Notes: a model not told the origin generated them from the sequence alone. 64,000 nt of DNA from JBBQCW01 sp038319025 (GCA_038319025.1 JBBQCW010000010.1:1-64000), one strand, 5' to 3'. Numbered from the stretch's first letter, positions 51,383 through 60,630 are shown. A program made the numbers and translations.

Positions 51383-53605
51383 TCAAGGAAACAGCGAGGC
51401 CAGCGCACCGTGAGCGTTGCGCAACTCGTCCAGCGACCACACCGTCTCTCCGTCCGGGTCCGGGAGCCGCCGCAGAGCGTCGCCGCCGACGGTTCCGAAG
51501 ATATCGAGCGGGATCACGTCGCCCAGGCGCTCCAACGCCTCGCGCGAGCCCGAGACGATGAACCCGCAGGCGTCCTCGCCGAACAGGATCGCCTCAGGCA
51601 CCTCGGCCCACGACCCGGTGAGTGTGGCGCCGCGACCACCCAGCAGGCAGGCCTCGGCCAGCGCCACCAGGAATCCGCCTTCGGCGACATCGTGGCAGGA
51701 GGCCAACGAGCCGTCGCGCACCGCCGCGCGGATGGCGGACAACACGCTGACGCAGTGGGGGATATCGATCTCCGGGAGGCCGTCCGGCAGCGGTTCGCCG
51801 CGTAGCTTGGCCAGCTCTGACGCGGCCAGCGACGGCATGCGATTCCACCCCGCGAGTCCCCACGCGTCGCCGTCCCGGGCAAATCCGGAAGGGGCGACGC
51901 AGCCAACGTCGGGCACCGCGCCCACCATGCCGACGACCGGGGTCGGGTAGATCGGCCCGGCGACGCCCTCGTTGTAGAGGGAGACGTTGCCGCCGACGAT
52001 CGGCGCCTGAAGCGCGCGGCACGCATCGCCCAGCCCGCGGACGGCCTCGGTCAGCTGCCACGCGATGTGCGGCTTCTCCGGGTTGCCGAAGTTCAGGTTG
52101 TTCGTCGTGCCCAGGGGCTCCGCACCCACGCAGGCGAGGTTGGCGGCGCACTCCAGCGCCGCGGCGACCGTGCCCCAGTAAGGGTCGGCGGCCACGCGGC
52201 GACCGTTGCAGTCGATGGCCACGCCGATCCCCGCGCCGTCCTCCCCGACCGCCAACACGGCGGCGTCGGCCTCCTCGGGCCGGCGCACCGTGCGGGACTG
52301 CACGAGGCAGTCGTACTGCTCGAAGAGCGGCCGACGCGAGGCGATGTTCGGCGAAGCCAGCAGCGCCAGGAGCAGGTCGTGGGTGGTGGTGACGTCGACC
52401 GGCAGCGTGCGCGCGGGCGCCGGATACACGGGCTCGGTCGGCTTTTCGGGCGCCAGGTCGTACAGCGGGCAGTCATCCACGAGCGCCTCGACGGGCATCT
52501 CCCCCACCACGACGTCGCCGTCGCGGATACGCATCACGCGGTCCTCGATGACCGTGCCGATGGCGGTGCCGTGAACCTCCCACTTCTCACATAGGGCCAG
52601 GACGTCCGCCACACGATCAGGCTTGACCACGCACAGCATCCGCTCCTGAGACTCGGAGACCATCACCTCGAAGGGCGCCATCCCCGGCTCGCGCAGCGGG
52701 ACCTTCGCCACGTCGATGTCGATGCCGACCTTCCCGCCGCTGGCCATCTCACTGGCCGACGAAGTGAGGCCCGCGGCGCCCAGATCCTGCAGCGAGACGA
52801 TCGAGCCCTTCTCGAGGAGTTCCAGCGAGCACTCGAGGAGCTTCTTCTCCTCGAACGGGTCACCGACCTGAACGGACGGGCGCTTATCGGCATCGTCCTC
52901 GCCGAACTCAGCGGAGGCCAACACCGATGCGCCGCCGATGCCATCGCGCCCGGTCGACGCTCCATAGAGCACGACGATGTTGCCGACGCCAGCCGCTGCG
53001 CTGCGGATCAGTTTGTCGCGCTCGCCGATGCCCAAGGCCATCGCATTGACGAGGCAGTTCGTCTCATACGGGGCTTCGAAGTAGACCTCGCCGCCGATGT
53101 TGGGGACGCCGATCGAGTTGCCGTAGTGACCGATGCCCGCGACCGCGCGGTCGAGAAGATAGCGCGAGCGCTCGCTGTCGGCAGGCTCGCCGAAGCGCAG
53201 CGAGTCGAGTACCGCGATCGGCCGGGCGCCGATGGCGAAGATGTCGCGCAGGATGCCGCCGACGCCGGTGGCCGCGCCCTGGAAGGGCTCGACGGCGCTG
53301 GGGTGGTTGTGGGACTCGACCTTGAAGGCAATCGTGATACCGCCGCCCACGTCGACGGCGCCCGCGTTCTCCCCCGGCCCCATGACGACTGACGGGCCTT
53401 CGGTGGGCAGCGTGCGCAGCAGCTTCTTGGAGTGCTTGTAGGCGCAGTGCTCGCTCCACAGCAGCGAGAACATCGCCAGCTCGACCTCGACCGGTTCGCG
53501 GCCGAGCTTTTCGATGATCAGCGCGTACTCCGGGCGCGTGAGGCCCAGCGCGACGGCTTGGTCGATTCCCTGGACGACGCCGACGGGCGCGACGGCGTCA
53601 GACAC
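51383..53605 (-). CDS. purL: Phosphoribosylformylglycinamidine synthase, large subunit (short PurL)
   Basis: 740 residues, the length of the PurS/PurQ-dependent form. EHCAYKHSKKLLRTLP, FKVESHNHPSAVEPFQGAATGVGGI, GAAGLTSSASEMASGGKVGIDID and GTTNNLNFGNPEKP mark the AIRS-like ATP-binding halves. Converts FGAR to FGAM using ammonia passed from PurQ. GTG 53605 starts within purQ (8-bp overlap). Confidence 0.97.
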   Translation of the reverse strand: MSDAVAPVGVVQGIDQAVALGLTRPEYALIIEKLGREPVEVELAMFSLLWSEHCAYKHSKKLLRTLPTEGPSVVMGPGENAGAVDVGGGITIAFKVESHNHPSAVEPFQGAATGVGGILRDIFAIGARPIAVLDSLRFGEPADSERSRYLLDRAVAGIGHYGNSIGVPNIGGEVYFEAPYETNCLVNAMALGIGERDKLIRSAAAGVGNIVVLYGASTGRDGIGGASVLASAEFGEDDADKRPSVQVGDPFEEKKLLECSLELLEKGSIVSLQDLGAAGLTSSASEMASGGKVGIDIDVAKVPLREPGMAPFEVMVSESQERMLCVVKPDRVADVLALCEKWEVHGTAIGTVIEDRVMRIRDGDVVVGEMPVEALVDDCPLYDLAPEKPTEPVYPAPARTLPVDVTTTHDLLLALLASPNIASRRPLFEQYDCLVQSRTVRRPEEADAAVLAVGEDGAGIGVAIDCNGRRVAADPYWGTVAAALECAANLACVGAEPLGTTNNLNFGNPEKPHIAWQLTEAVRGLGDACRALQAPIVGGNVSLYNEGVAGPIYPTPVVGMVGAVPDVGCVAPSGFARDGDAWGLAGWNRMPSLAASELAKLRGEPLPDGLPEIDIPHCVSVLSAIRAAVRDGSLASCHDVAEGGFLVALAEACLLGGRGATLTGSWAEVPEAILFGEDACGFIVSGSREALERLGDVIPLDIFGTVGGDALRRLPDPDGETVWSLDELRNAHGALASLFP

Positions 53606-54260
53606 GGAGACTCGCGGCGGAGGCGAACAGCTTCAGTCCGTCGACCGACCCGGTGAGCGGATCCACGGCATGCTCGGGATGAGGCATCAGCCCGACGACG
53701 TTGCGACCCTCACCGACCACGCCGGCGATGTCGCGTAGCGAGCCGTTCGGGTTGTGGCCGTTCGCGTAGCGCACCAGCACCCGGTCGTCGGCTTCTAGTT
53801 CGTCGAGCATCGCCTCGGGCGCGTAGTAGCGGCCGGTCGTGTGCTTGACCGGGATCGACAGGATCTCCCCTGTCGTGCAGTCGCCCGACCAAGCGCTGTT
53901 GGCGGTGCCGACCACGAGGTCGGCCTGGCGGCAGACGAAGCGCAGGCGCGTGTTGGGCAGCAGCGCGCCGGGCAGCAGCCCTGCCTCGCAAAGCACCTGG
54001 AAGCCGTTGCAGATCCCCAGCACCGGACCGCCTTCCTGGGCAAACCGGATCACGGACTCCATGACCGGCGAGAACCGCGCGATGGCGCCCACGCGCAGGT
54101 AGTCGCCGTAGGAGAAGCCGCCGGGGACGATCACGGCATCGACCCCGCGCAGGTCGGCGTCGCGGTGCCAGAGCAGTTCGGCCTCACCGACACGCTCCGC
54201 GGCCAGGACAGCGTCCACCTCGTCGCAGGAACCGGGGAACTGGACGACGCCGAAACGCAC
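53598..54260 (-). CDS. purQ: FGAM synthase glutaminase subunit
   Basis: 220 residues. Class I glutamine amidotransferase: VPGGFSYGDYLRVGA, the nucleophile LGICNGFQVL (Cys84) and MPHPEHA (His and Glu of the triad). Supplies ammonia to PurL, with PurS bridging. GTG start. Lies 10 bp after purS and overlaps purL by 8 bp. Confidence 0.97.
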   Translation of the reverse strand: MRFGVVQFPGSCDEVDAVLAAERVGEAELLWHRDADLRGVDAVIVPGGFSYGDYLRVGAIARFSPVMESVIRFAQEGGPVLGICNGFQVLCEAGLLPGALLPNTRLRFVCRQADLVVGTANSAWSGDCTTGEILSIPVKHTTGRYYAPEAMLDELEADDRVLVRYANGHNPNGSLRDIAGVVGEGRNVVGLMPHPEHAVDPLTGSVDGLKLFASAASLRV

Positions 54261-54270
54261 GGTCAGCGAC

Positions 54271-54501
54271 TCACGAAACGTCGCCGAGGATCTCGTAATC
54301 CTCGATCAGCGGGTTGCTGAGCAGCGTGCGACACAGCTCGTCCAGCTGCGATGGATCCTCGACGTCGAGTTCGACCAGACGACCGACGTGCACCCGCGAG
54401 ACGCCCGTGAACCCCAGGGCCGGCAGCGCGCGCTCGACCGCGACGCCCTGCGGATCCAGGATGCCCTCCTTGGGGCGGATGAGCACGCGGGCTCGGGTCA
54501 C
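54271..54501 (-). CDS. purS: FGAM synthase subunit PurS
   Basis: 76 residues from GTG 54501, which overlaps the purC stop by 4 bp (GTGA). The sequence VLIRPKEGILDPQGVAVERALPALGF is the standard PurS start, followed by VGRLVELDVED and NPLIEDYEI. It forms the bridge that couples PurQ to PurL. Confidence 0.96.
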   Translation of the reverse strand: MTRARVLIRPKEGILDPQGVAVERALPALGFTGVSRVHVGRLVELDVEDPSQLDELCRTLLSNPLIEDYEILGDVS

Positions 54502-55376
54502 GGGGCGGTGCGCTCCAGCCACTCGCGGAACGGCGTCCCCGTGATGCGCTCGTAAGCCTCGATGTAACGCTCACGCGTGCCGTCCACGACGGACCCGGGG
54601 ATGCTGGGCGCGGGCGGCTTCTTGTCCCACCCGCTGCCTGCGGCCCAGTCGCGCACGTACTGCTTGTCGAAGCTCGCTTGACCGCGGCCGGGCTCATATT
54701 CGTCGGCCGGCCAGTAGCGGGATGAGTCCGGGGTGAGGACTTCGTCGCCGATCACCAGGTTGCCCTCGGGGTCCAGGCCGAACTCGAACTTCGTGTCGGC
54801 CAGGATCACGCCGCGCGCCTTTGCGTGGTCACGGGCGAAGGAGTAGAGGGCGATCGAGGCGTCGCGGACGCGCTCCATGAGGGCGCTGTCGCCCACCAAC
54901 GCCGTGGCGGTGGCGAAGTCGATCGCCTCGTCGTGCCCGACGTCGGCCTTGGTCGACGGCGTGAAGATCGGCTCGGGCAGCTGCTCGGACTCGACCAGCC
55001 CGGACTCCAGTTCCACCCCGGAGACGGAGCCCGTTTCGAGGTAGTCCTTCCAACCCGATCCGGTGATGTAGCCCCGAACGACGCACTCGACCGGCAGCAT
55101 CTCCAAGCGCTGAACGACCATGCCGCGGCCGCGCGCCTCGTCGGGCACCTCGGTGGTCACCGATAGCTGGTGATTCTTGACGAGGTGCGCCGTCTCAGAG
55201 AACCAGAAGTCGCTGATGCCGGTGAGCACCTTGCCCTTGTCAGGGATCGGCGTCGGGTGGACGGCGTCGTACGTCGAGATACGGTCACTGGCGACCAGCA
55301 GCAGCCGGTCTCCGAGGCCGTACAACTCGCGCACCTTGCCGCTGGCGAGGAGGGGGAGGTCGGCGAGAGTGGTCAC
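54498..55376 (-). CDS. purC: SAICAR synthetase
   Basis: 292 residues from GTG 55376, where family similarity begins (LLASGKVRELYGLGDRLLLVASDRISTYD). Further motifs: VECVVRGYITGSGW, ILADTKFEFG and LTPDSSRYWP. Joins aspartate to CAIR. The frame remains open upstream through two copies of a 37-bp repeat, 63 bp apart and in the same reading frame, which would add AGGPPAAVLDS twice if an earlier GTG were used; the true start is therefore uncertain. purS follows with a 4-bp overlap. Confidence 0.94.
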   Translation of the reverse strand: MTTLADLPLLASGKVRELYGLGDRLLLVASDRISTYDAVHPTPIPDKGKVLTGISDFWFSETAHLVKNHQLSVTTEVPDEARGRGMVVQRLEMLPVECVVRGYITGSGWKDYLETGSVSGVELESGLVESEQLPEPIFTPSTKADVGHDEAIDFATATALVGDSALMERVRDASIALYSFARDHAKARGVILADTKFEFGLDPEGNLVIGDEVLTPDSSRYWPADEYEPGRGQASFDKQYVRDWAAGSGWDKKPPAPSIPGSVVDGTRERYIEAYERITGTPFREWLERTAP

Positions 55377-55385
55377 TTCCTCGAT

Positions 55386-55422
55386 GCTATCGAGCACAGC
55401 GGCGGGGGGACCACCGGCCACG
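55386..55422. repeat. 37-bp direct repeat, copy 1 (purC leader)
   Basis: Identical over 37 bp to 55449-55485. It ends 9 bp upstream of the chosen purC start and encodes AGGPPAAVLDS in the purC frame on the minus strand. Confidence 0.9.
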
Positions 55423-55448
55423 ACGAGCGAGTTGCGGCCAAGTATGCC

Positions 55449-55485
55449 GCTATCGAGCACAGCGGCGGGGGGACCACCGGCCACG
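55449..55485. repeat. 37-bp direct repeat, copy 2 (purC/transglutaminase intergenic)
   Basis: Exact copy of 55386-55422 after a 26-bp spacer. It lies in the divergent region between purC and the transglutaminase gene (starting 55514), where both promoters are expected. Confidence 0.9.
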
Positions 55486-55513
55486 GCCGTCTTCGGTGCC
55501 ACCAGTCGTCATC

Positions 55514-56326
55514 ATGCACTCCGTGATCCGCCACGTCAGCTCCCGGCTCGTCTTCGACACCCTTGAGCCGGCCAGGCTCGCCCTCCAGGTCGCCGTCGCC
55601 CATCCGCCCGAGCAGCGCACCGAGCGCCTGCACGTCACGGTGAACGGCGTGCCCACCGCGCCGGCCCGGGAGTGGGCCGAGCCCCACGGCGGCCGGATGC
55701 ACGTGCTGGACGTTCTGAGCGGAACCGTGGTGGTCGAGTACGAGGCCACCGTCAACGGTGAGGACCCGCCGTCGGTCGGGCATGAGCAGGAGCACCTCAC
55801 CTACCTTCGGCCCAGCCGCTACGCCGAGTCTGACCGGCTCGGCGGCTTTGCCTCAACGCAGTTCGGCGCCGTGGACCCAGGCCGCCTGCAGGTCGAGGCC
55901 GTGTCCTCCTGGGTCGGGCAGCGCCTGGCCTATGTGGCTGGCAGCAGCGGGCCGACTGACGGCGCCACCGAGACCCTGCTCGCCGCCCAGGGCGTGTGCC
56001 GCGACTTCGCCCACCTCGTGGTGGCGCTCCTGCGTGCGCTGGAGATGCCGGCCCGCGTCGCCGCCGTGTACGCGCCAGGGTTGGACCCGATGGATTTCCA
56101 CGCCGTCGCCGAGGTGTACGTCGAAGACGCATGGCACGTGGTCGACGCGACGCTGCTTGCGCCCCGTACGTCACTCGTCCGAATCGCCACGGGCCGGGAC
56201 GCCGCGGACACCGCCTTCCTCTCCTCCTACGGCGGGGACATCGTGCTGCACGAGGCGAGCGTGGTGGCCTACGTCGACGGCGCGCTACCGAGCGACGACG
56301 TCACGCAGTTCGCGACGCTGGCGTAG
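55514..56326 (+). CDS. Transglutaminase-like protein
   Basis: 270 residues. The N-terminal half resembles the bacterial transglutaminase N-region (HVSSRLVFDTLEPARLAL, LTYLRPSRYAESD). The catalytic triad is GVCRDFAHL (Cys162), DFHAVAEVYV (His196) and HVVDATLLAP (Asp211). No signal peptide. Members are cysteine proteases or amidases of unknown substrate, often near peptide-modifying genes. It lies between purC (divergent) and purB (convergent), splitting the purine cluster. Confidence 0.9.
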   Translation: MHSVIRHVSSRLVFDTLEPARLALQVAVAHPPEQRTERLHVTVNGVPTAPAREWAEPHGGRMHVLDVLSGTVVVEYEATVNGEDPPSVGHEQEHLTYLRPSRYAESDRLGGFASTQFGAVDPGRLQVEAVSSWVGQRLAYVAGSSGPTDGATETLLAAQGVCRDFAHLVVALLRALEMPARVAAVYAPGLDPMDFHAVAEVYVEDAWHVVDATLLAPRTSLVRIATGRDAADTAFLSSYGGDIVLHEASVVAYVDGALPSDDVTQFATLA

Positions 56327-56359
56327 GGCGCGGGGGCGCCGGCGTCACCGACGGTCGAT

Positions 56360-56396
56360 CCCCACCTGAGTCCCGCTGAGCGGGATCGAGGTGGGG
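56360..56396. terminator. Hairpin between transglutaminase and purB
   Basis: CCCCACCT (56360-56367) pairs with AGGTGGGG (56389-56396), with an inner CCCGCT/CGGG stem. It lies between two convergent stops, so it may terminate both transcripts. Confidence 0.65.
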
Positions 56397-56453
56397 CTCG
56401 ACGCTCTGATGCGCCCGCTCAGGCCCGGCCCGCCCGGGCACCCGGGCGCCCGC

Positions 56454-57731
56454 TCAGGCGATCGCGTCGAGGCGGCCGACGATCTCGGCGGCGTGCGCGG
56501 TGTAGGCGCTCGTGTCGAAAACGGCGTCCAGATCCAAAGATGCCGCCGCGGGGTCGGCCTCCAGCAGCGTCCGCAGCGCGATCCGCTCGTCCCACGCGCG
56601 CTGCGCATTCACCTGGGCCACGCGATAGGCCTCGTCGCGTGTCATCCCGCCGGCGACCAGGGCCAGCAGCACGCGCTGACTGAACAGCGCGCCGTAGGTC
56701 AAACCGACGTTCTCGAGCATCCGATCCTCGTGCACCACAAGACCAGAAACGACGCGGACCGCCAGCGACTGCATGTAATCCAAGAGGATCGTGGAGTCGG
56801 GCAGGATCACGCGTTCGGCTCCGGAGTGAGAGATGTCGCGCTCGTGCCACAACGCCACGTTCTCGACCGCCGCGCTCGCGTTGCCGCGCAGCACGCGCGC
56901 GAGCCCGGTGATGCGCTCGGTCGTGATCGGGTTGCGCTTGTGGGGCATCGCGGACGAGCCCTTCTGCTTACCCGTCCGGAACGGTTCCTCGGCCTCGCGG
57001 ACCTCGGTGCGCTGCAGATGGCGGATCTCCGTGGCCAAGCGCTCCAACCCCGCTCCGGCGAGTGAAATGGCCTGCAGCAGTTCAGCGTGGCGATCGCGGG
57101 CGACGACCTGCGTGGAGACCGGCTCAGCGCCGAGGCCCAGCCGGGCCAGCACGCGGCGCTCAAAGTCCGGCGACGTCGCGGAGTAGGTGCCGACCGCGCC
57201 GGAGATCGCGCCGACGGCCGCCTGAGCGAACGCGCGCTCCAGGCGCTCGGCGTTGCGGTGTGCCTCGAAGGCGAAACCGGCGAGCTTGATCCCGAAAGTC
57301 GTCGGCTCAGCGTGCACCCCGTGGGTGCGCCCCACACAGACCGTGTCCACATGCGCACGGGCCTGCGCGGCCAGCGCCGCAACTACCTCGCGCGCGCCAC
57401 CCACGACGATCTCACCCACCAGCGTGAGCTGCACCGCGGTCGCGGTGTCGAGCACGTCGGAGGATGTGAGGCCGTAGTGGATCCAGCGCCCGGACTCCCC
57501 CGCGCTCTCCGACAGTACGTCGACGAACGCGGCGACATCGTGGTCGGTGATCGCCTCGCGCTCCTGCACCGCCGCGACGGTGAACGTGGCCGCGCGGATC
57601 GCCTTCAGATCGTCCGCCGAAGGGCCTTCCATCTCCTCGCACGCGGCCACCTCTACCCGGCGCCACGCCTCCATCCGGGCCTCGTCCGTCCAGAGCGCGC
57701 CGATCTCCGGGCGGGTGTAGCGATCGATCAC
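56454..57731 (-). CDS. purB: Adenylosuccinate lyase
   Basis: 425 residues. Fumarase/aspartase superfamily: TSSDVLDTATAVQL, VGRTHGVHAEPTTFG (catalytic His) and the flexible signature loop KQKGSSAMPHKRNPITTERI (catalytic Ser). Cleaves SAICAR and adenylosuccinate. GTG start overlapping purE by 4 bp (GTGA). Confidence 0.97.
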   Translation of the reverse strand: MIDRYTRPEIGALWTDEARMEAWRRVEVAACEEMEGPSADDLKAIRAATFTVAAVQEREAITDHDVAAFVDVLSESAGESGRWIHYGLTSSDVLDTATAVQLTLVGEIVVGGAREVVAALAAQARAHVDTVCVGRTHGVHAEPTTFGIKLAGFAFEAHRNAERLERAFAQAAVGAISGAVGTYSATSPDFERRVLARLGLGAEPVSTQVVARDRHAELLQAISLAGAGLERLATEIRHLQRTEVREAEEPFRTGKQKGSSAMPHKRNPITTERITGLARVLRGNASAAVENVALWHERDISHSGAERVILPDSTILLDYMQSLAVRVVSGLVVHEDRMLENVGLTYGALFSQRVLLALVAGGMTRDEAYRVAQVNAQRAWDERIALRTLLEADPAAASLDLDAVFDTSAYTAHAAEIVGRLDAIA

Positions 57732-58198
57732 GCCGAGCCGATGATGCGCGCCGCGAGGTGCCCGGCGTTCTTGGCGTTGTCCAGGCCGACGGCGGCGACC
57801 GGCACGCCCGGAGGCATCTGAATGACCGACAGGATCGCGTCCAGGCCGCCGGCAGCGCTCAAGGCGCTCGAAAGCGGTACGCCGATCACCGGCAGGTCAG
57901 TGTGAGCGGCGGCTACGCCGGGGAGCGCAGCGGACAGGCCGGCCCCCGCGATGATCACGCGCAGACCGCGCAGGTGCGCGTTCTGGCAGTAGTCGGCCAC
58001 CGTCTCAGGATCGCGGTGGGCGGACATGACCCGGATCTCCGACTGGATGCCCTTCTCGGTGAGGACCGCCTCGGCCTTCTTCATGACCTCCATGTCGGAG
58101 GCCGAGCCCATGATGATCCCCACCAGCGGCGTGCCCTCCGCCAGCGCCTGGATCTCGGCCTTCACCTGGGCGTCGGTTTCCGTCTGAATCTCGGTCAT
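57728..58198 (-). CDS. purE: N5-CAIR mutase (PurE, class I)
   Basis: 156 residues. After a 20-residue acidic leader the core reads VGIIMGSASDMEVM, VMSAHRDPE (active-site His), IIAGAGLSAALPGVAAAHT and GLDAILSVIQMPPGVPVA. Converts N5-CAIR to CAIR; purK is not in the window. Overlaps both purD (ATGA) and purB (GTGA). Confidence 0.97.
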   Translation of the reverse strand: MTEIQTETDAQVKAEIQALAEGTPLVGIIMGSASDMEVMKKAEAVLTEKGIQSEIRVMSAHRDPETVADYCQNAHLRGLRVIIAGAGLSAALPGVAAAHTDLPVIGVPLSSALSAAGGLDAILSVIQMPPGVPVAAVGLDNAKNAGHLAARIIGSA

Positions 58199-59463
58199 GA
58201 GCTGCGCTCCACGGCCCGCTGCGCGATGTCTCGGCGCAGCTGTCGGCCCTCGAAAGTGATCTTGTCCGCCGCAGCATAAGCCGCGTCGCGGGCGGTCGCC
58301 GCCGTGGTGCCGAGCGCGGTCACGTTCAGCACCCGCCCGCCCGCGGTGATGAGTTCGGCCCCTCGGCGTGACGTGCCAGCATGAGTCAGCTCGATCCCGG
58401 CGGGCATGGCGTGCAGGCCCGCGATCACATCGCCTTTGGACGCACTCTCCGGATACCCGCCCGAGGCCAGCACCAACGTCACGGCCCAGCCGTCGTCAAA
58501 GGTGATCTCGATATCCGCCAGGCCGCCCGGGACCATCGCGGCGAGCAGCAGCGCCAATAGGTCTGACCGCAGGCGAGGCAGCACGGCCTGGGTCTCGGGA
58601 TCGCCGAAGCGCACGTTGTACTCGAGTACCTTCGGGCCGGTCGCCGTGAGCATGATTCCGGCGTAGAGGACCCCGTGGAACGGCGTTCCTTCAGCGGCAA
58701 GCGCGTCGACGATCGGTTGATGGACGAGCGCGACGAGGTCGGTGACAGCGGCCGCGTCGACGCCCACCACCGGTGAGTAGGACCCCATCCCGCCGGTGTT
58801 CGGGCCCTCGTCGCCGTCGAAGATCCGCTTGTAGTCCTGGGCTGGGGCGAGCGGGTAGGCGCGCTCGCCGTCACAGAGGGCGAGCAGCGAGACCTCCTCA
58901 CCCTCCAGGAACTCCTCCACCACCACGCGCGGGTCGTCGTGGCCGAAGCGCCCGTCGACGAGGAAGTCGGTGAGGGTGGCCAGGGCGGTCGCGGCGTCGA
59001 GCGCGATGACCACGCCCTTGCCGGCCGCGAGCCCGTCGTCCTTCAGCACCACGGGGTAGGACGTGATCGCGGCCATCCCCTCCTCGACCGTGCGAACGAC
59101 CGACCAGGCGGCCGTCGGCACGCCCGCCTTGTCCATGACCTGCTTGGCGCGGGCCTTGGAACCCTCCAGGGCGGCGGCCGCCGCGGTGGGACCGAAGGCG
59201 GCGATTCCCACCGCCTCAAGCGCGTCGACGAGCCCGGCCACGAGCGGGACCTCAGGCCCGACGACCACGAGGTCGACGGCCTGCGCCCGCGCGAGGCTAA
59301 CGAGCCCGGCCACGTCGTCGGCGGCCACGTCGAAGACGTCGGCGTCCGCTTCGATCCCAGGGTTACCTGGGGCCGCGATCAGGTCCGGCTGCTGCGGCGA
59401 CCGCCCGAGGGCCCGCACGATCGCGTGCTCGCGGCCGCCCGAGCCGACCACCAGGACCTTCAA
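58195..59463 (-). CDS. purD: Phosphoribosylamine-glycine ligase
   Basis: 422 residues, ATP-grasp fold: VVGSGGREHAIVRAL at the N-terminus, VVLKDDGLAAGKGVVIA, FLEGEEVSLLALCDG and EYNVRFGDPETQAVLPRL. Makes GAR. It starts with TTG at 59463, in line with the standard MKVLVVG start; no ATG or GTG is available at that position. The GYD gene ends 7 bp upstream. Confidence 0.97.
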   Translation of the reverse strand: MKVLVVGSGGREHAIVRALGRSPQQPDLIAAPGNPGIEADADVFDVAADDVAGLVSLARAQAVDLVVVGPEVPLVAGLVDALEAVGIAAFGPTAAAAALEGSKARAKQVMDKAGVPTAAWSVVRTVEEGMAAITSYPVVLKDDGLAAGKGVVIALDAATALATLTDFLVDGRFGHDDPRVVVEEFLEGEEVSLLALCDGERAYPLAPAQDYKRIFDGDEGPNTGGMGSYSPVVGVDAAAVTDLVALVHQPIVDALAAEGTPFHGVLYAGIMLTATGPKVLEYNVRFGDPETQAVLPRLRSDLLALLLAAMVPGGLADIEITFDDGWAVTLVLASGGYPESASKGDVIAGLHAMPAGIELTHAGTSRRGAELITAGGRVLNVTALGTTAATARDAAYAAADKITFEGRQLRRDIAQRAVERSS

Positions 59464-59470
59464 GAGCCGC

Positions 59471-59752
59471 TCACAGTGAGGCGATGAAGTCGTCGATCGG
59501 GATCGCCGTGAGCGTCTCGTAGCGTGCGGTGCCGCGGGAGCCGAGCTCCAGCGAAGCGCGCGCCATGACGTTCTCGTCGGGCGCCTCTACGACGTTGATG
59601 AAGTCGAAGCGACCGAGGGTCGCCCACTGCGCCTTGACGGTCACGCCGAGCTGTTCCAGCTCGCGGTTAACCTCGCGGATGCGCTGCGGGTTGTTCTTCA
59701 CCGTCTGCACGCCCTCAGGCGTGAGGGTGGACAGCAAGACAAAACTGGGCAT
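59471..59752 (-). CDS. GYD-domain protein
   Basis: 93 residues: VLLSTLTPEGVQTVKNNPQRIREVNRELEQLGVTVKAQWATLGRFDFINVVEAPDENVMARASLELG matches the GYD family (named for a Gly-Tyr-Asp motif; here it reads GRFDFINVVEA). Dimeric ferredoxin-like fold, function unknown. It heads the purD-purE-purB operon with a 7-bp gap to purD. Confidence 0.88.
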   Translation of the reverse strand: MPSFVLLSTLTPEGVQTVKNNPQRIREVNRELEQLGVTVKAQWATLGRFDFINVVEAPDENVMARASLELGSRGTARYETLTAIPIDDFIASL

Positions 59753-59887
59753 GAGGCCTCCGAAGGTTCGAACGGCGGGTGCGCGACCCGTTCTACCCGA
59801 TCCGCGACGAAAGTGTGGGCATCACCCATACATTTGCCCTACCGTCCGACGAGCCCCGTCGTTTGTCCACCTGTCCAGAGGAGTTCC

Positions 59888-60571
59888 ATGCCCGGCCGTC
59901 GTCTCGCTCCGTTGCTGGCTGTTTTCGCCCTGTCGGTCGGCCTTCCGGCTGTCGCGTCGGGTGCGTCGGTCCAGGTGGACCGGGCCTGCTATTTCGACGA
60001 CGGGACCTCACCCAAGGCCCAACTGGCCGGCACCGGCTTCGCGGCCCTGGCGCCGCTGGCGGTCACGCTCGACGGTCAGGCGTTCGGCAACGCGACGGCC
60101 GACGCGGCCGGCTCGGTTGGCGGCGGCTTTGACGTGCCGGTGCTGACCGGCACGACGGCCGAGCGGCAGCACAGCATCACGTTGGCCGGTGGCGGCGCGA
60201 GCGCCTCGGCCTCGTTCTCCTCCACCAAGGTGAGCGCCGACTTTTCACCGTCCTCCGGCGACCCGAAGAAACTGAAGGTCCACTTCCGGGTGTTCGGCAT
60301 GAACCTCCTGCACGCCAACTCCACCGTCTACGTGCACTATGTGGCGCCCGGCGGCCGGCTGCGGGCGACGTTCTCGATCGGCAAGGCGCAGGGGCCGTGC
60401 GGTCACATCCTGAGGACGGCGAAGCGCAGGATGTTCCCGTTCGCCGCCAAGTACGGCCTGTGGACCCTGCAGTTCGACACGTCCAAGGCCTACCACAAGG
60501 GCACCGGCAACCTGGCCTATCCGTGGGCTCAGGTCGGCGTACGCGTGCGGAAGATCATCGTCTCGCTGTAG
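59888..60571 (+). CDS. Secreted protein, probable Ig-like beta domains
   Basis: 227 residues with a signal peptide (MPGRRLAPLLAVFALSVGLPAVASGA) and AGAGGAG a few bases before ATG 59888. The mature part opens with VQVDRACYFDDG and alternates short strands with Gly/Ala/Thr turns, then a region with GPCGHILRTAKRRMFPF and YGLWTLQFDTS near the C-terminus. It has the look of bacterial Ig-like or accessory beta domains seen on cell-surface proteins. No catalytic motif recognised; divergent from the GYD gene. Confidence 0.7.
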   Translation: MPGRRLAPLLAVFALSVGLPAVASGASVQVDRACYFDDGTSPKAQLAGTGFAALAPLAVTLDGQAFGNATADAAGSVGGGFDVPVLTGTTAERQHSITLAGGGASASASFSSTKVSADFSPSSGDPKKLKVHFRVFGMNLLHANSTVYVHYVAPGGRLRATFSIGKAQGPCGHILRTAKRRMFPFAAKYGLWTLQFDTSKAYHKGTGNLAYPWAQVGVRVRKIIVSL

Positions 60572-60605
60572 AGCTCAGGTTGAAGTCCGGGGCGCCGGAA
60601 AAAGC

Positions 60606-60630
60606 GGAGCCCGCGACTAGCGCGGGCTCC
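60606..60630 (+). terminator. Perfect 10-bp stem terminator
   Basis: GGAGCCCGCG (60606-60615) pairs with CGCGGGCTCC (60621-60630) around ACTAG, 35 bp after the secreted-protein stop. Confidence 0.75.
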
